DNA of 64,000 nucleotides from MED-G105 sp965263305 (lineage in GTDB: Bacteria; Pseudomonadota; Alphaproteobacteria; Caulobacterales; Parvularculaceae). Every line of letters starts with the position of its first letter. Position 1 is the stretch's first letter. Under the pieces are notes generated by a model. It did no database searches and was not told where the DNA came from. It saw nothing but the letters and a program-made list of their open reading frames with translations. The stretch is taken from the NCBI GenBank assembly GCA_965263305.1, contig OZ253666.1, forward strand, positions 248,001-312,000, in the 5' to 3' direction. Positions 51,458 to 60,729 of this stretch are shown here, piece by piece. The translations under genes were made by a program, and so were the position numbers.

Positions 51458-51916
51458 TAGACCTCAAACCTCAACTACCCATATTCGGCGGATATAGTTC
51501 GTTTGCGCTACTGATTGTAGAGAATTTGGCGCCCAAGAAATATTAATCACATATGCGAATTAAAAAGACGGTGCTTGCCCCCTTAACCAAACATGCACCC
51601 AAAAATACCAATTGTTTGCGGTAACAAAACGCCCCCAAACCTCACCGGACCAACTCCGTGTAACGTGCGTGGTAGATAGAACATCGCGCAAACAGCACCG
51701 CCAGATAAGGTCGACGGCGGCCGAGTACCGTCCTTACAAATTCCAAGCTTAATTTTTGAACGCTCGCCCAACGAAGAGAATTGTATTGATTTTCTCAACC
51801 GTCGTACGAGGCTACGGTATGACGCCTGAGGAAGTGGCACCCGTGCTGCGCCACAATTCCATTGCAGTACAAGGGCCTCAAGACCCTGCAACCCAGCCAA
51901 CCGGCAAACAAACAAC
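51458..51916. other. Intergenic region upstream of the ACAD-thiolase operon
   Basis: This 459-base gap lies between the MFS gene end and the ACAD start on the same strand. It should hold the promoter of the beta-oxidation operon. A 110-codon open frame at 51583-51915 lacks any recognisable pattern and I do not call it. A degenerate island palindrome lies at 51546-51559. Confidence 0.5.
51546..51559. promoter_or_regulatory. Island palindrome, copy 8 (ATCACATATGCGAA)
   Basis: The left arm is exact; the right arm TGCGAA has two mismatches. It lies 89 bases upstream of the ACAD that heads the beta-oxidation operon, a suitable operator position. Confidence 0.35.
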
Positions 51917-53212
51917 CTATTCGGTTTTGCGCAATTGTCTGCTCGTCAGCGAGAAGAAAAACGCGCCCACAAAAAGAAACGCTAAGGAAACCAAAAGCGC
52001 CATATTGATGGACTGCGCGCCAAATTGCGGGGCGAACATGTCGCTCAAAGCGCCGACTGCGACGGGGCCAAGACCCAGTCCAATGAAATTCGCCAAGAAG
52101 AATACGAATGCCGCCGCGAGCGCACGCATGCTTGGCGAAACGACGTTTTGAACGATGGCAAGCGCAGGCACGAAGGCAATGTGGAAGAAAAACGTTGCGA
52201 TGCCAAAAAGCAAAGCCATCACCATCATATTGGCGCTAAATAATGCGAAAGCGTAAAAAGGTACTGCGATCAACAAGCCAATCATCGACGACCAGGCGCG
52301 CCAGCGTTCATCACGCTTCGCCAACATATCGGCGATTACACCGCCCAACAACGTTCCGGGCACTCCGCCAAAAACGACAAACAAGCCAACTACTGCGCCG
52401 GCTTCACTCTTAGAAACGTCAAAGGAGCGTAAGAACAAGGCGGGCAACCAAGAAGACATTGCGTAGCCGGTTACAACCGCCATCGCGTGAGCAAGGTTTG
52501 CGTAAACGTATATTTTATTTTTCCATAACGCCTTCAACGTCTCGAAAATGCCTAGCGTATCGGCCTCGTGGTTATAAGTCGGATCAAGACGGCCACGTTG
52601 GGGTTCGCGAACCGTAAAGATGACAAGCATCGCCAATAACAAGCCAGGAAGGCCAACTGCATAAAACGCAACACGCCAGCCGTAAGCGTCAGCCACCGCG
52701 CCGCCAATCAATAAGCCGCAAACAGCGCCGAGTGTGGGGCCGAGTGAAAAGACCGCAAGCGCTCGTGACAATTCACGTTTTTCAAAATAGTCGGCGATGA
52801 TGGAATGGGACGGCGCAAGCCCCCCCGCCTCGCCGATGCCAACGCCGAGCCTGCCCAAAAATAGATGCCAGAAATTGCCCGCAAGCCCGCATGCTGCTGT
52901 AAAAAGACTCCAAACCGCAATGGCGATGGAAACAATCCTTGTCCGGTTCTTTCGGTCGGCCAATCGGGCTATTGGAATGGCAAGCGTTGAGTACAGAAAC
53001 GCAAAAGCTAAGCCGGACAATAGACCAAGCTGAAGATCGTTGAGAGAGAACTCAGCCTTCAAGTCTTCCAACAAAATGGACACGATGTATCGGTCCATAT
53101 AACTGAACAGATACGTCACCATCAGTATCGCAAGGACATAGTAGCGATAAAGACCGCTTAAGGCCGACCGTGGTTTGTCGGGACGTTGCGTTTGTGCACT
53201 TTCGTTGCTCAC
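51917..53212 (-). CDS. MFS transporter (spinster-like)
   Basis: This is a 431-residue inner-membrane carrier with about 12 helices. The N-terminal SYMDRYIVSILLEDLKAEF, the loop motif RLADRKNRTRIV between helices 2 and 3, and GVGIGEAGGLAPSHSIIADYF are characteristic of spinster-like MFS proteins common in alphaproteobacterial catabolic loci. GTG at 53212 is preferred because AAAGG lies nine bases upstream; a TTG three codons earlier sits on that site. It starts 20 bases after the GMC oxidoreductase stop and shares its operon. It probably moves the substrate or a small product. Confidence 0.9.
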   Translation of the reverse strand: MSNESAQTQRPDKPRSALSGLYRYYVLAILMVTYLFSYMDRYIVSILLEDLKAEFSLNDLQLGLLSGLAFAFLYSTLAIPIARLADRKNRTRIVSIAIAVWSLFTAACGLAGNFWHLFLGRLGVGIGEAGGLAPSHSIIADYFEKRELSRALAVFSLGPTLGAVCGLLIGGAVADAYGWRVAFYAVGLPGLLLAMLVIFTVREPQRGRLDPTYNHEADTLGIFETLKALWKNKIYVYANLAHAMAVVTGYAMSSWLPALFLRSFDVSKSEAGAVVGLFVVFGGVPGTLLGGVIADMLAKRDERWRAWSSMIGLLIAVPFYAFALFSANMMVMALLFGIATFFFHIAFVPALAIVQNVVSPSMRALAAAFVFFLANFIGLGLGPVAVGALSDMFAPQFGAQSINMALLVSLAFLFVGAFFFSLTSRQLRKTE

Positions 53213-53231
53213 TATCGCCAACCTTTTCTGA

Positions 53232-54848
53232 TTACTGCGCGTCTCGAAGGATCAGATCGGCCGCCTTCTCGCCGATCATAATCGCTGGAGCATTGGTATT
53301 CCCTGACGTAATCACCGGCATGATGGACGCATCAGCGACCCGCAGATTACCAACGCCGCGGCATTTCAATTTTGGATCGACGACGGCGTCGTCATCCACG
53401 CCCATGCGACAGGTACCAGCCGGATGATACACAGTCGACGCCGATCCGCGAAGATACCCCTCCAACGCCTCGGCAGTGACAACCTCGGGCCCCGGCACGC
53501 ATTCTGTCGGTGAAAACGGCGCGAGCGGTGACTGAGCGATGATCTGTCGAATCTTCAGCATACCCTTGCAGATCGCTTCGACGTCACGCGGATCGCTCAA
53601 GTAATTGGTATTGATCGTCGGACGGTCTAACGGATCGGCGCTGTTAATTGAGACGCGCCCTCGGCTGTATGGCCGTGTTTGAATCGCGGAGACCGTCATC
53701 GCTGGAAAGTCATCCAATTCCATCACACCCTCCTCTGAAACTGAGGCCGAAAATGGACGCATTGCGATTTGAAGATCGGAGCGTGATAAATCGTCATCTG
53801 ATTTAATAAACGCGCACAGATGAGAGGTTGTTGTCGTTAGCGCGCCGGAGCCAAAGAAAAACCATTTGATAAGTTCGATGGCCATCGTGGGCGTACTTGA
53901 AAATGTATAGTTGTAACTTGCACGTCGGTCGTTAAGCTTAAACTTCATATGCCCAAAAAGGTGGTCTTGAAGATTGTTGCCTACCGTTGGGCGGTTAATT
54001 AGCGGCGCAACCCCCATCTGTTTCAAGTGCTCAGCATCACCGACCCCGGAATGCTGCAGAAGATGGGAAGATCCGATCGACCCTGCCGATATAATGACTT
54101 CACGCCGAGCTTTTATTAGGTGCTCATTCGCGGCATCCGGACCGAGAACCACGCCAACGGCCGCGCCGTTTTCGATCTTTACCCTTCGGACCTGTTGTCC
54201 GGTGCGCACCTCGAGGTTTTGACGCTTACGAATAGGGTCCAAAAACGCTTTTGCCGCCGACTGCCGACGCCCGCGGTAAATCGTACCGAGAAGATACCCT
54301 ATACCCTCTTGATCGCCATCATTGATATCTTCATTGAACGGCATGCCAAACTGGCGTGCAGCTTCAATAAAGGAATTGGAAACAGGCGCGATATTTTTAA
54401 TCCAGCTCAGGCGTAATGGCCCTTCGCGGCCATGGGCCTCATCCACGCCCCCCTCTTCCAAGCATTCCGATTTTTTAAAGTAAGGAAGGACGTCGTCCCA
54501 GCCCCAACCAACGCATCCTGCTTCCGCCCAGCTGTCGAAGTCTTCTCGTTGGCCACGGACGTAAAGCATACCATTTATCGAACTGCTCCCGCCCAAAACG
54601 CGCCCTTGCGGAAGCGGAATGGAACGGCCCGCGAAACTGTTTGTAGCGAACGTTTTATCAAGCCACGCAGCGTTCGGATCATTGATAAGCCGTGTAAGGC
54701 CGAGCGGAATAGAGATCCAAGGATTTTTGTCTTCCGGGCCCGCCTCCAAAAGCAATACCGTCAGGTTCTTGTTTTCAGACAATCTCGCCGCGATCACGCA
54801 GCCCGCCGAACCTGCTCCAACGACAACATAATCGTATTCATCCGCCAT
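53232..54848 (-). CDS. GMC-family FAD alcohol dehydrogenase/oxidase
   Basis: This is a 538-residue GMC oxidoreductase. The dinucleotide site is DYVVVGAGSAGCVIAARLSE, followed by PLPQGRVLGGSSSINGMLYVRG (GMC signature 1), ISAGSIGSSHLLQHSG (signature 2) and the catalytic region VYHPAGTCRMG with SGNTNAPAIMIGEKAAD (His and Asn). It resembles AlkJ-type alcohol dehydrogenases and choline-dehydrogenase-like proteins that oxidise long or alicyclic alcohols to aldehydes. It is first in a two-gene operon with an MFS carrier and divergent from the crotonase-ACAD-carboxylic acid reductase operon. Confidence 0.94.
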   Translation of the reverse strand: MADEYDYVVVGAGSAGCVIAARLSENKNLTVLLLEAGPEDKNPWISIPLGLTRLINDPNAAWLDKTFATNSFAGRSIPLPQGRVLGGSSSINGMLYVRGQREDFDSWAEAGCVGWGWDDVLPYFKKSECLEEGGVDEAHGREGPLRLSWIKNIAPVSNSFIEAARQFGMPFNEDINDGDQEGIGYLLGTIYRGRRQSAAKAFLDPIRKRQNLEVRTGQQVRRVKIENGAAVGVVLGPDAANEHLIKARREVIISAGSIGSSHLLQHSGVGDAEHLKQMGVAPLINRPTVGNNLQDHLFGHMKFKLNDRRASYNYTFSSTPTMAIELIKWFFFGSGALTTTTSHLCAFIKSDDDLSRSDLQIAMRPFSASVSEEGVMELDDFPAMTVSAIQTRPYSRGRVSINSADPLDRPTINTNYLSDPRDVEAICKGMLKIRQIIAQSPLAPFSPTECVPGPEVVTAEALEGYLRGSASTVYHPAGTCRMGVDDDAVVDPKLKCRGVGNLRVADASIMPVITSGNTNAPAIMIGEKAADLILRDAQ

Positions 54849-55046
54849 CGGGGCGAGACCTCCCTTTCATTTTTTGCGAAGGATGCGCGAACACGAAGGA
54901 AATCAAAAGCAATTTTCGCTCAATGAGCGATTAGACCACATCCATGATGGGCTAATGCGCATTGATCAAGTTGTTTGACAACAGAGCCTGCTGTACGGCC
55001 GACGCCTCCAGCACAACGATAAATTTTGTGCAGCGCACAAGTCTTT

Positions 55047-55060
55047 ATCACGCATGTGTT
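55047..55060. promoter_or_regulatory. Island palindrome, copy 9 (ATCACGCATGTGTT)
   Basis: Ten of twelve defined positions match ATCACA-NN-TGTGAT. It lies in the divergent promoter between the GMC gene and the crotonase gene, 83 bases from the crotonase ATG. Confidence 0.4.
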
Positions 55061-55142
55061 TCGCTGCGGCAGACTGTTGCCGACTAATGCGTTGCAAAGC
55101 ATTTTGGGAACATAGCAGCTACTTTAGAATTGGAGGAATGCA

Positions 55143-55883
55143 ATGTCAGATGCACTGGTCGTTCGCGCGGATGCTGGCGGGGTGACCACCCTCATTCTAA
55201 ACCGACCTGATAAGTTTAACGCGCTCAACGCCGCCCTGTTTCGCGACCTTCGAGCACATCTCGATGCGATCGCGACTGAGACAGACACCGTCGGATGCGT
55301 GGTGTTGCGCGGCGGCGGTAAGTGCTTTTCCGCCGGACATGACATGAACGACCTATCCGACCCTGACGATGATGATGAAAAATTCAATGCTGATACGATC
55401 AAAGCATTTGCCGAACTGCCGCAACCTACAATTTCTGCCGTGCACGGACATTGCTATACTGGCGGTCTGGAGTTGGCGCTTGGCGCAAACATGGTAATTG
55501 CAAGCGAAAATGCAAAATTCGCCGACACCCATGCAAAATGGGGGTTAACCCCGGTTTGGGGCCTTAGCCAACGGCTGCCACGGCTTGTTGGGCAAATGAG
55601 AGCATTTGAGATGATGAGCACCTGCAAGACGTACACAGCCCAGGAAGCCGAAGCGATAGGGCTCGTCTTAAAAGTACTCCCGGCAGACAACTTTGATGAA
55701 AGTATCGCCGCTTACGCCAAATCAATCGTTGAGAACTCTTGGCATTCTTTGCGTGGTATCAAAACGCTACTTCGAACCGGTGAGGACAAAAACCTCGAAG
55801 AAGGCCTTGCCTACGAAATTGAACAATCGCCAGGCATCGCACCGGACGCTATCGATCGAATTAACACCTTTCTGAAGAAATAA
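55143..55883 (+). CDS. Enoyl-CoA hydratase/isomerase-family protein
   Basis: This is a 246-residue crotonase-fold protein. The oxyanion motif is GKCFSAGHDMNDL. YTGGLELALGANM keeps the first catalytic Glu, but the second Glu is replaced by His in FADTHAKWGLTPVWGLSQRL. Such members may be hydratases with altered mechanism, isomerases or hydrolases. GGAGG lies before the ATG. It heads an operon with an ACAD, carboxylic acid reductase and SDR. Confidence 0.9.
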   Translation: MSDALVVRADAGGVTTLILNRPDKFNALNAALFRDLRAHLDAIATETDTVGCVVLRGGGKCFSAGHDMNDLSDPDDDDEKFNADTIKAFAELPQPTISAVHGHCYTGGLELALGANMVIASENAKFADTHAKWGLTPVWGLSQRLPRLVGQMRAFEMMSTCKTYTAQEAEAIGLVLKVLPADNFDESIAAYAKSIVENSWHSLRGIKTLLRTGEDKNLEEGLAYEIEQSPGIAPDAIDRINTFLKK

Positions 55884-55889
55884 GTGTCA

Positions 55890-57086
55890 ATGTCATCCGA
55901 ACAAGAGCTAGACCATTTTGCTGAAGAAGTGCGAGCATTTCTTCGGGCCGAACTTACCGATGAATTGCGACGTGAAGGCGAACGCTGCGCCGGTATCTAC
56001 GCCGACCAGCCAGTCGCCGTAAAATGGTTGCGCATCCTAAATGAAAAAGGATGGGCCGTTCCACACTGGCCGGTTAAATATGGTGGAACAGGCTGGTCGA
56101 TCGCCAAACAGCATGTCTTTTCCCGCGAACTTGCCTTCGCATCTGCGCCTCAGGTCTCGCCCAATTCCACCCATATGGTTGGCCCCGTTATCATCAATTT
56201 TGGCACCGATGACCAGAAAAAAGAGCTCCTACCACGGATTCGCTCCGGGGAAGATTGGTGGGCGCAAGGGTATTCCGAACCGGGCGCCGGTTCAGATCTC
56301 GCATCGCTAAAATGCAAGGCCGTGCGCGACGGCGATCATTATGTGCTCAACGGCACGAAAATCTGGACCACTCATGCGCAGTGGTCGAATAAAATGTTCT
56401 GCCTTGTACGGACCGACTCTTCCGGAAAACCGCAGCATGGTATTTCATTCCTGCTTCTGGATCTCGGTCTACCCGGCATTACGGTGACGCCAATTATCTC
56501 CATTTCGGGCGACCATGAACTCAACCAGGTTTTCTTCGACAACGTGCGTGTTCCAGCCCACGGGTTAGTGGGTGAGGAGAACAATGGCTGGTCAATTGCC
56601 AAATATCTTCTGCAACATGAGCGAGCGGTGTCGGGTTTTCCTAGCCTTTTTGTCTGCCTCCAGAGAATAAAAAAGGCGGCGCGCAAAGATATAATGCAAA
56701 ACGGCATACCCTTGATGCAAGATCCGGACTTCAGCCGTCGCGTCTACGAAGCAGAGATTGCACTCCATACTTTAGAAGCTTTGGAACTCACGGCGTTTTC
56801 GAAAACCGGAAGCGGCGAGCCGATTGGTGCGCTTTCGTCCGCTCTCAAAATTCGCTATACAGAGCTTCGTCAACAAATCAGCGAACTTGGCATGTTGGCG
56901 GCCGGCCCATACGCCCTACCGTTCCAACCCGCGACGCGCCAACCGGGCTCTAACGCAATCCCTGCCGGACCAGCATCATTAATGACGTTTGCTGCACAAT
57001 ACCTCAATGACCGAGCCGCTTCGATTTATGGCGGATCAAACGAAATTCAACGCAATATCATTGCAAAACAACTCATCGGATTGTGA
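55890..57086 (+). CDS. Acyl-CoA dehydrogenase (FadE-like)
   Basis: This is a 398-residue ACAD with AQGYSEPGAGSDLASLKC, GTKIWTTHAQWSNK and ASIYGGSNEIQRNI. The C-terminal base is Gly, while Glu is present in helix G (LLQHERAVS), so it is an LCAD-like type. It follows the crotonase almost without a gap. The start is either GTG at 55884 or the ATG at 55890; neither has a strong Shine-Dalgarno, so coupling to the upstream stop is likely. In similar operons these FadE proteins act on bulky or alicyclic acyl-CoAs. Confidence 0.92.
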   Translation: MSSEQELDHFAEEVRAFLRAELTDELRREGERCAGIYADQPVAVKWLRILNEKGWAVPHWPVKYGGTGWSIAKQHVFSRELAFASAPQVSPNSTHMVGPVIINFGTDDQKKELLPRIRSGEDWWAQGYSEPGAGSDLASLKCKAVRDGDHYVLNGTKIWTTHAQWSNKMFCLVRTDSSGKPQHGISFLLLDLGLPGITVTPIISISGDHELNQVFFDNVRVPAHGLVGEENNGWSIAKYLLQHERAVSGFPSLFVCLQRIKKAARKDIMQNGIPLMQDPDFSRRVYEAEIALHTLEALELTAFSKTGSGEPIGALSSALKIRYTELRQQISELGMLAAGPYALPFQPATRQPGSNAIPAGPASLMTFAAQYLNDRAASIYGGSNEIQRNIIAKQLIGL

Positions 57087-57117
57087 TCCTGAGTCACGTC
57101 ATACGGGAGGAACTGGA

Positions 57118-60100
57118 ATGACCAATACCCGTGTAAGAGTCTCCGCAAAAGATTTTAAAAACCGCGTTAACGAACTCGCCGATGCCGACCCATCGTTGAA
57201 GGCGTTAACGCCCGATTTAACCGTGGCAAAACCGCTTCGGGACGGGTCTCTGCCTGCTGATAAAATTGTTGAAGGGCTGCTAACAGGATACGCCAACCGC
57301 GACGCTCTGGCAGAACGTGCCTATGATATTGTCGAAGAAGACGGGACCGGCAAAACCATTCGCGCCTACAAACCAGAATTCTCGACAACGACGTATCGTG
57401 AACTTCTTCGCAAAGGACGCGCCATTGCGATGGCTTGGCGTCGTCATCCAGAATTGCGCATTGAGCGAGATTCGTTGATTGCACAGGTTGGCTACACTGG
57501 GATTGATTATACGATTTTGGATATCGCCTGCATATTCTCTCATATGGTCTCCGTCCCTCTCCAGAGCCAGACATCGAGCGCTGATTTTGAAGCTATTTTC
57601 GCCAGGACGAACCCATCAATCCTGGCGGTGACGAGTTCAGATATCGTCGCCATGACAGAACAAGCGATTAATCATGGCGGCATTCAAAATTTAATCATTT
57701 TTGATTTCGATGAGCGCGTGTCGCAAGATCGCGAAGAACGATCGCAAGCGCAAAATCTGATAAATCAAAAAGGGGCCAAGATCCGCCTTAGATCGATCCA
57801 GGAATTGGTGGACGAAGGCGCTGGCATCGACTGGGAACCGATAGAACCACATCCATTGGGTTCGAACCGAATGGCTCTCATTCTCCACAGCTCAGGATCC
57901 ACAGGCAAACCTAAAGGTGCAGTGTTTAACGAGAAAGCTGTGAAAGAAACGTTTTGGTGGCCGTCCATTGAAACACATCCAACCGTATCAATAGGATTTG
58001 CACCTCTCAATCATGGCATGGGGCGCGCCTCAGTTGCGCGGGCCTTGGTTTCTGGCGGAACGACCTATTTCACAATGCGCTCAGATCTTTCGACACTGTT
58101 TGAAGACATTCGCCTCGCCCGCCCGACAACCGCCTCGCTTATTCCTCGTGTCATGGACCTCGTTTATCAGTACTTTCAAAAAGAAGTTGCGCGTCGTGTT
58201 GCGGAAGGCAACAGCGATCAAAGCGAAGTTGAAGACATCGTCAAAAAAGAAATGCGCAATACGTTCTTGGGCGACCGACTGAGAGGAATAACTTTCGGCT
58301 CTGCTCCGACTACGCAAAAAGTTACAGACTTTATGGCTGAGTGTTTCGATCTCTTCATGGTTGAGGGATACTCAAATACTGAAGCTGGCGGGCACGCAAT
58401 GGTCCGGAATAATAAAGTCCAGCGCCCGCCCGTTATCGATTATCGCCTGCGCGATGTTCCCGAGCTTGGATATTTCACAACCGATAAGCCATATCCGCGC
58501 GGCGAGTTTTGTTTCAAAACAGAAACTATGGTCAAGCAGTATTACGAAGACCCTGAAGCTACAGCGAATTTGTTAGACGAAGATGGTTATTCGTGCACGG
58601 GCGATATTGTTGAAGAAAGAAAACCAGACGAAATATACGTAATCGATAGACGCAAAGACGTCATCAAACTTGCACAGGCCGAATATGTAGCTGTCGGACC
58701 ATTGGGATCTACCTTCGAACATGGCAGCAGCTCGATTTATCAGTCCTACATCTACGGGAATTCGCACCGCTCTTTTTTACTTGCCGTAATCGTCCCGGAT
58801 ATGGAGGCGGTTACGCTCGCTTTGGGGCACGAACCGACACATGAGGAATTGAAATCACACCTGCGCGCCGAATTGCTAAATGTTGCGAATAGCGAGGAGC
58901 TCAAAAGTTTCGAAGTTCCCCGCGATTTCATCGTCGAGCTTGAACCATTCGGCCAATCTAACGGCTTACTCACGGGCTCTGGCAAACGCTTACGCCCAGC
59001 GCTACAGGACAAATACAAGGACCAACTAGACGCACTTTACGATGAGATCGAAACCCGCCAACAACAAGATCTCGCAGCCCTGAAAGATTTTAATTGCAAA
59101 CTCTCTACCGAGGAGAAACTGGTAAAGCTCCTCGAGGCAGACCTTGGCCGCGTTGATATCGATCCGACATCGGATAGTAATTTTGCCGATCTAGGTGGGG
59201 ACTCACTTGGCGCGGTTGGTTTAACACTGTTGATCGAAGACATTTTTGGCGTTGAATTGCCGGCCGATATTCTTCTGAGCCCGACCGGAAGCATCCGCAA
59301 TTGGGCCATGCATATTAATGAAGCGCTTAGTAGCGATAATAACGCATTGAGAAGCTTCAGCCGCGTGCATGGCGACAATGACTCGCAATCGCTTTTTGCC
59401 AAAGACTTGGTCCTCGAGAACTTTTTGGAACCTGACGTGATTGAAACGGGGCTTAAACTGCCGCTCAAGGCTGGTGATCCGAAGACTGTCTTTTTAACAG
59501 GGGCCAATGGGTTCTTGGGGCGCGTCGTTGCCTTGCAATGGATGGAAGAGTTGGCACCGCGAGGCGGCAAACTCATTTGCATGATCCGAGGGCGAGACGA
59601 CGCAGATGCAAGAAAACGCCTGACGTCCGTTTTCAAAGGATACAATCCAGAACTAGAGCAACATTTCGAACAGCTGGCGGAGCGGCATTTAGAAGTTGTT
59701 GCTGGTGATCTTTCTCAAAAATACCTGGGGCTTAGCGAAACTCGGTTCAATGAAATTTCCGCTGAGGTTGATCGCATCTCTCATGTCGGTGCCCTTGTTA
59801 ATCATCGACTGGGATATGAACATCTGTTTGGACCGAATGTTGCGGGAACGGCTGAAATCGTGAGGATGGCGGTCACCGGCGCAAGAAAGCCCATCGACTT
59901 CGTCTCCACGCAAGCTGTCATTCGCTACTTGAAAGATGGTATCGGCAATGAAGAGAATGCGCCGCTGCAATCAAAAATCGACCTCGTCGATAGTTACGCG
60001 ATGGGATATGCGGCCAGCAAATGGGCAGGTGAACACCTCTTAGCGCGGACTCAGGAAATATGTGCTATTCCTGTCAATGTATTGCGCGGACCGATGATGC

Positions 60101-60729
60101 TCGCGCACCGCTCATATACCGGCGTCATCAATACCTCCGATACGTTCACCCGATTGCTAATTAGCGTGGTACTGACTGGTCAGGCGCCCTACTCTTTTTA
60201 CAAGTTAGATGCGCAGGGCAATCGACAGAAAGCGCATTATGAAGGGCTTGCGGGAGATGTCGTCGCCGCTGCCGTTGTCGCCGTCTCTCGACTGGACCAT
60301 CGTGAGCTTTCCAACTTTAATGTCTGTAATTTCAATTTGGACGATGGGTGTTCGCTCGATACGTTTGTCGATGCGATCGAAAGCTATGGATATGACATCA
60401 ATCGTGTTTTCGACCATACAGAGTGGATCAATCGGTTCCGTGAGCGGTTGCAGAACCTGCCGGATGATCAGAAACAAATGTCGGCCCTAAACATCCTGGG
60501 GGCATTTTCTACACTCTCAGAACCCGATCTTGCCGGTCGGGCCTGCGAAAATTTCAAAACCTTGATGCCGCATCTGAGTACCGGTGAAAACCTTCCAAGC
60601 ATCCAAGAGGCCTTCATCCACAAATGTCTAAATGACTTGCAGGTCCTTGGAATGATACCGGCGGCCGCCAAGAATGCGTCGCGTCAGCAATGCATGCCTA
60701 ATTCTACCGAAATGGAGATGGTAAAATGA
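57118..60729 (+). CDS. car: Carboxylic acid reductase (A-T-R multidomain)
   Basis: This is a 1203-residue ATP- and NADPH-dependent enzyme reducing carboxylic acids to aldehydes. The adenylation domain covers about residues 80-640 (ILHSSGSTGKPKGAVF, GYSNTEAGG, YSCTGDIVEE, IDRRKDVIKLAQAEYV). The thiolation domain follows with Ser696 in DLGGDSLGAV, the phosphopantetheine site. The reductase domain covers about residues 780-1190 (VFLTGANGFLGRVVALQW, catalytic Tyr964 and Lys968 in GYAASKWAGE). GGGAGG before the ATG at 57118 fixes the start; a longer open frame overlaps the ACAD. No phosphopantetheinyl transferase is in the window. Its stop overlaps the SDR start (ATGA). These enzymes are best known from actinobacteria, so transfer is possible. 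Confidence 0.95.
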   Translation: MTNTRVRVSAKDFKNRVNELADADPSLKALTPDLTVAKPLRDGSLPADKIVEGLLTGYANRDALAERAYDIVEEDGTGKTIRAYKPEFSTTTYRELLRKGRAIAMAWRRHPELRIERDSLIAQVGYTGIDYTILDIACIFSHMVSVPLQSQTSSADFEAIFARTNPSILAVTSSDIVAMTEQAINHGGIQNLIIFDFDERVSQDREERSQAQNLINQKGAKIRLRSIQELVDEGAGIDWEPIEPHPLGSNRMALILHSSGSTGKPKGAVFNEKAVKETFWWPSIETHPTVSIGFAPLNHGMGRASVARALVSGGTTYFTMRSDLSTLFEDIRLARPTTASLIPRVMDLVYQYFQKEVARRVAEGNSDQSEVEDIVKKEMRNTFLGDRLRGITFGSAPTTQKVTDFMAECFDLFMVEGYSNTEAGGHAMVRNNKVQRPPVIDYRLRDVPELGYFTTDKPYPRGEFCFKTETMVKQYYEDPEATANLLDEDGYSCTGDIVEERKPDEIYVIDRRKDVIKLAQAEYVAVGPLGSTFEHGSSSIYQSYIYGNSHRSFLLAVIVPDMEAVTLALGHEPTHEELKSHLRAELLNVANSEELKSFEVPRDFIVELEPFGQSNGLLTGSGKRLRPALQDKYKDQLDALYDEIETRQQQDLAALKDFNCKLSTEEKLVKLLEADLGRVDIDPTSDSNFADLGGDSLGAVGLTLLIEDIFGVELPADILLSPTGSIRNWAMHINEALSSDNNALRSFSRVHGDNDSQSLFAKDLVLENFLEPDVIETGLKLPLKAGDPKTVFLTGANGFLGRVVALQWMEELAPRGGKLICMIRGRDDADARKRLTSVFKGYNPELEQHFEQLAERHLEVVAGDLSQKYLGLSETRFNEISAEVDRISHVGALVNHRLGYEHLFGPNVAGTAEIVRMAVTGARKPIDFVSTQAVIRYLKDGIGNEENAPLQSKIDLVDSYAMGYAASKWAGEHLLARTQEICAIPVNVLRGPMMLAHRSYTGVINTSDTFTRLLISVVLTGQAPYSFYKLDAQGNRQKAHYEGLAGDVVAAAVVAVSRLDHRELSNFNVCNFNLDDGCSLDTFVDAIESYGYDINRVFDHTEWINRFRERLQNLPDDQKQMSALNILGAFSTLSEPDLAGRACENFKTLMPHLSTGENLPSIQEAFIHKCLNDLQVLGMIPAAAKNASRQQCMPNSTEMEMVK

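Noticed and set aside
51583..51915. 110-codon minus-strand frame downstream of the MFS gene
   Set aside because: No recognisable domain or ribosome site, and Gly/Leu/Arg-rich translation typical of a chance frame.
56989..57117. N-terminal extension of the carboxylic acid reductase frame by 43 codons
   Set aside because: It overlaps the upstream ACAD coding end in another frame, and GGGAGG directly precedes the ATG at 57118.
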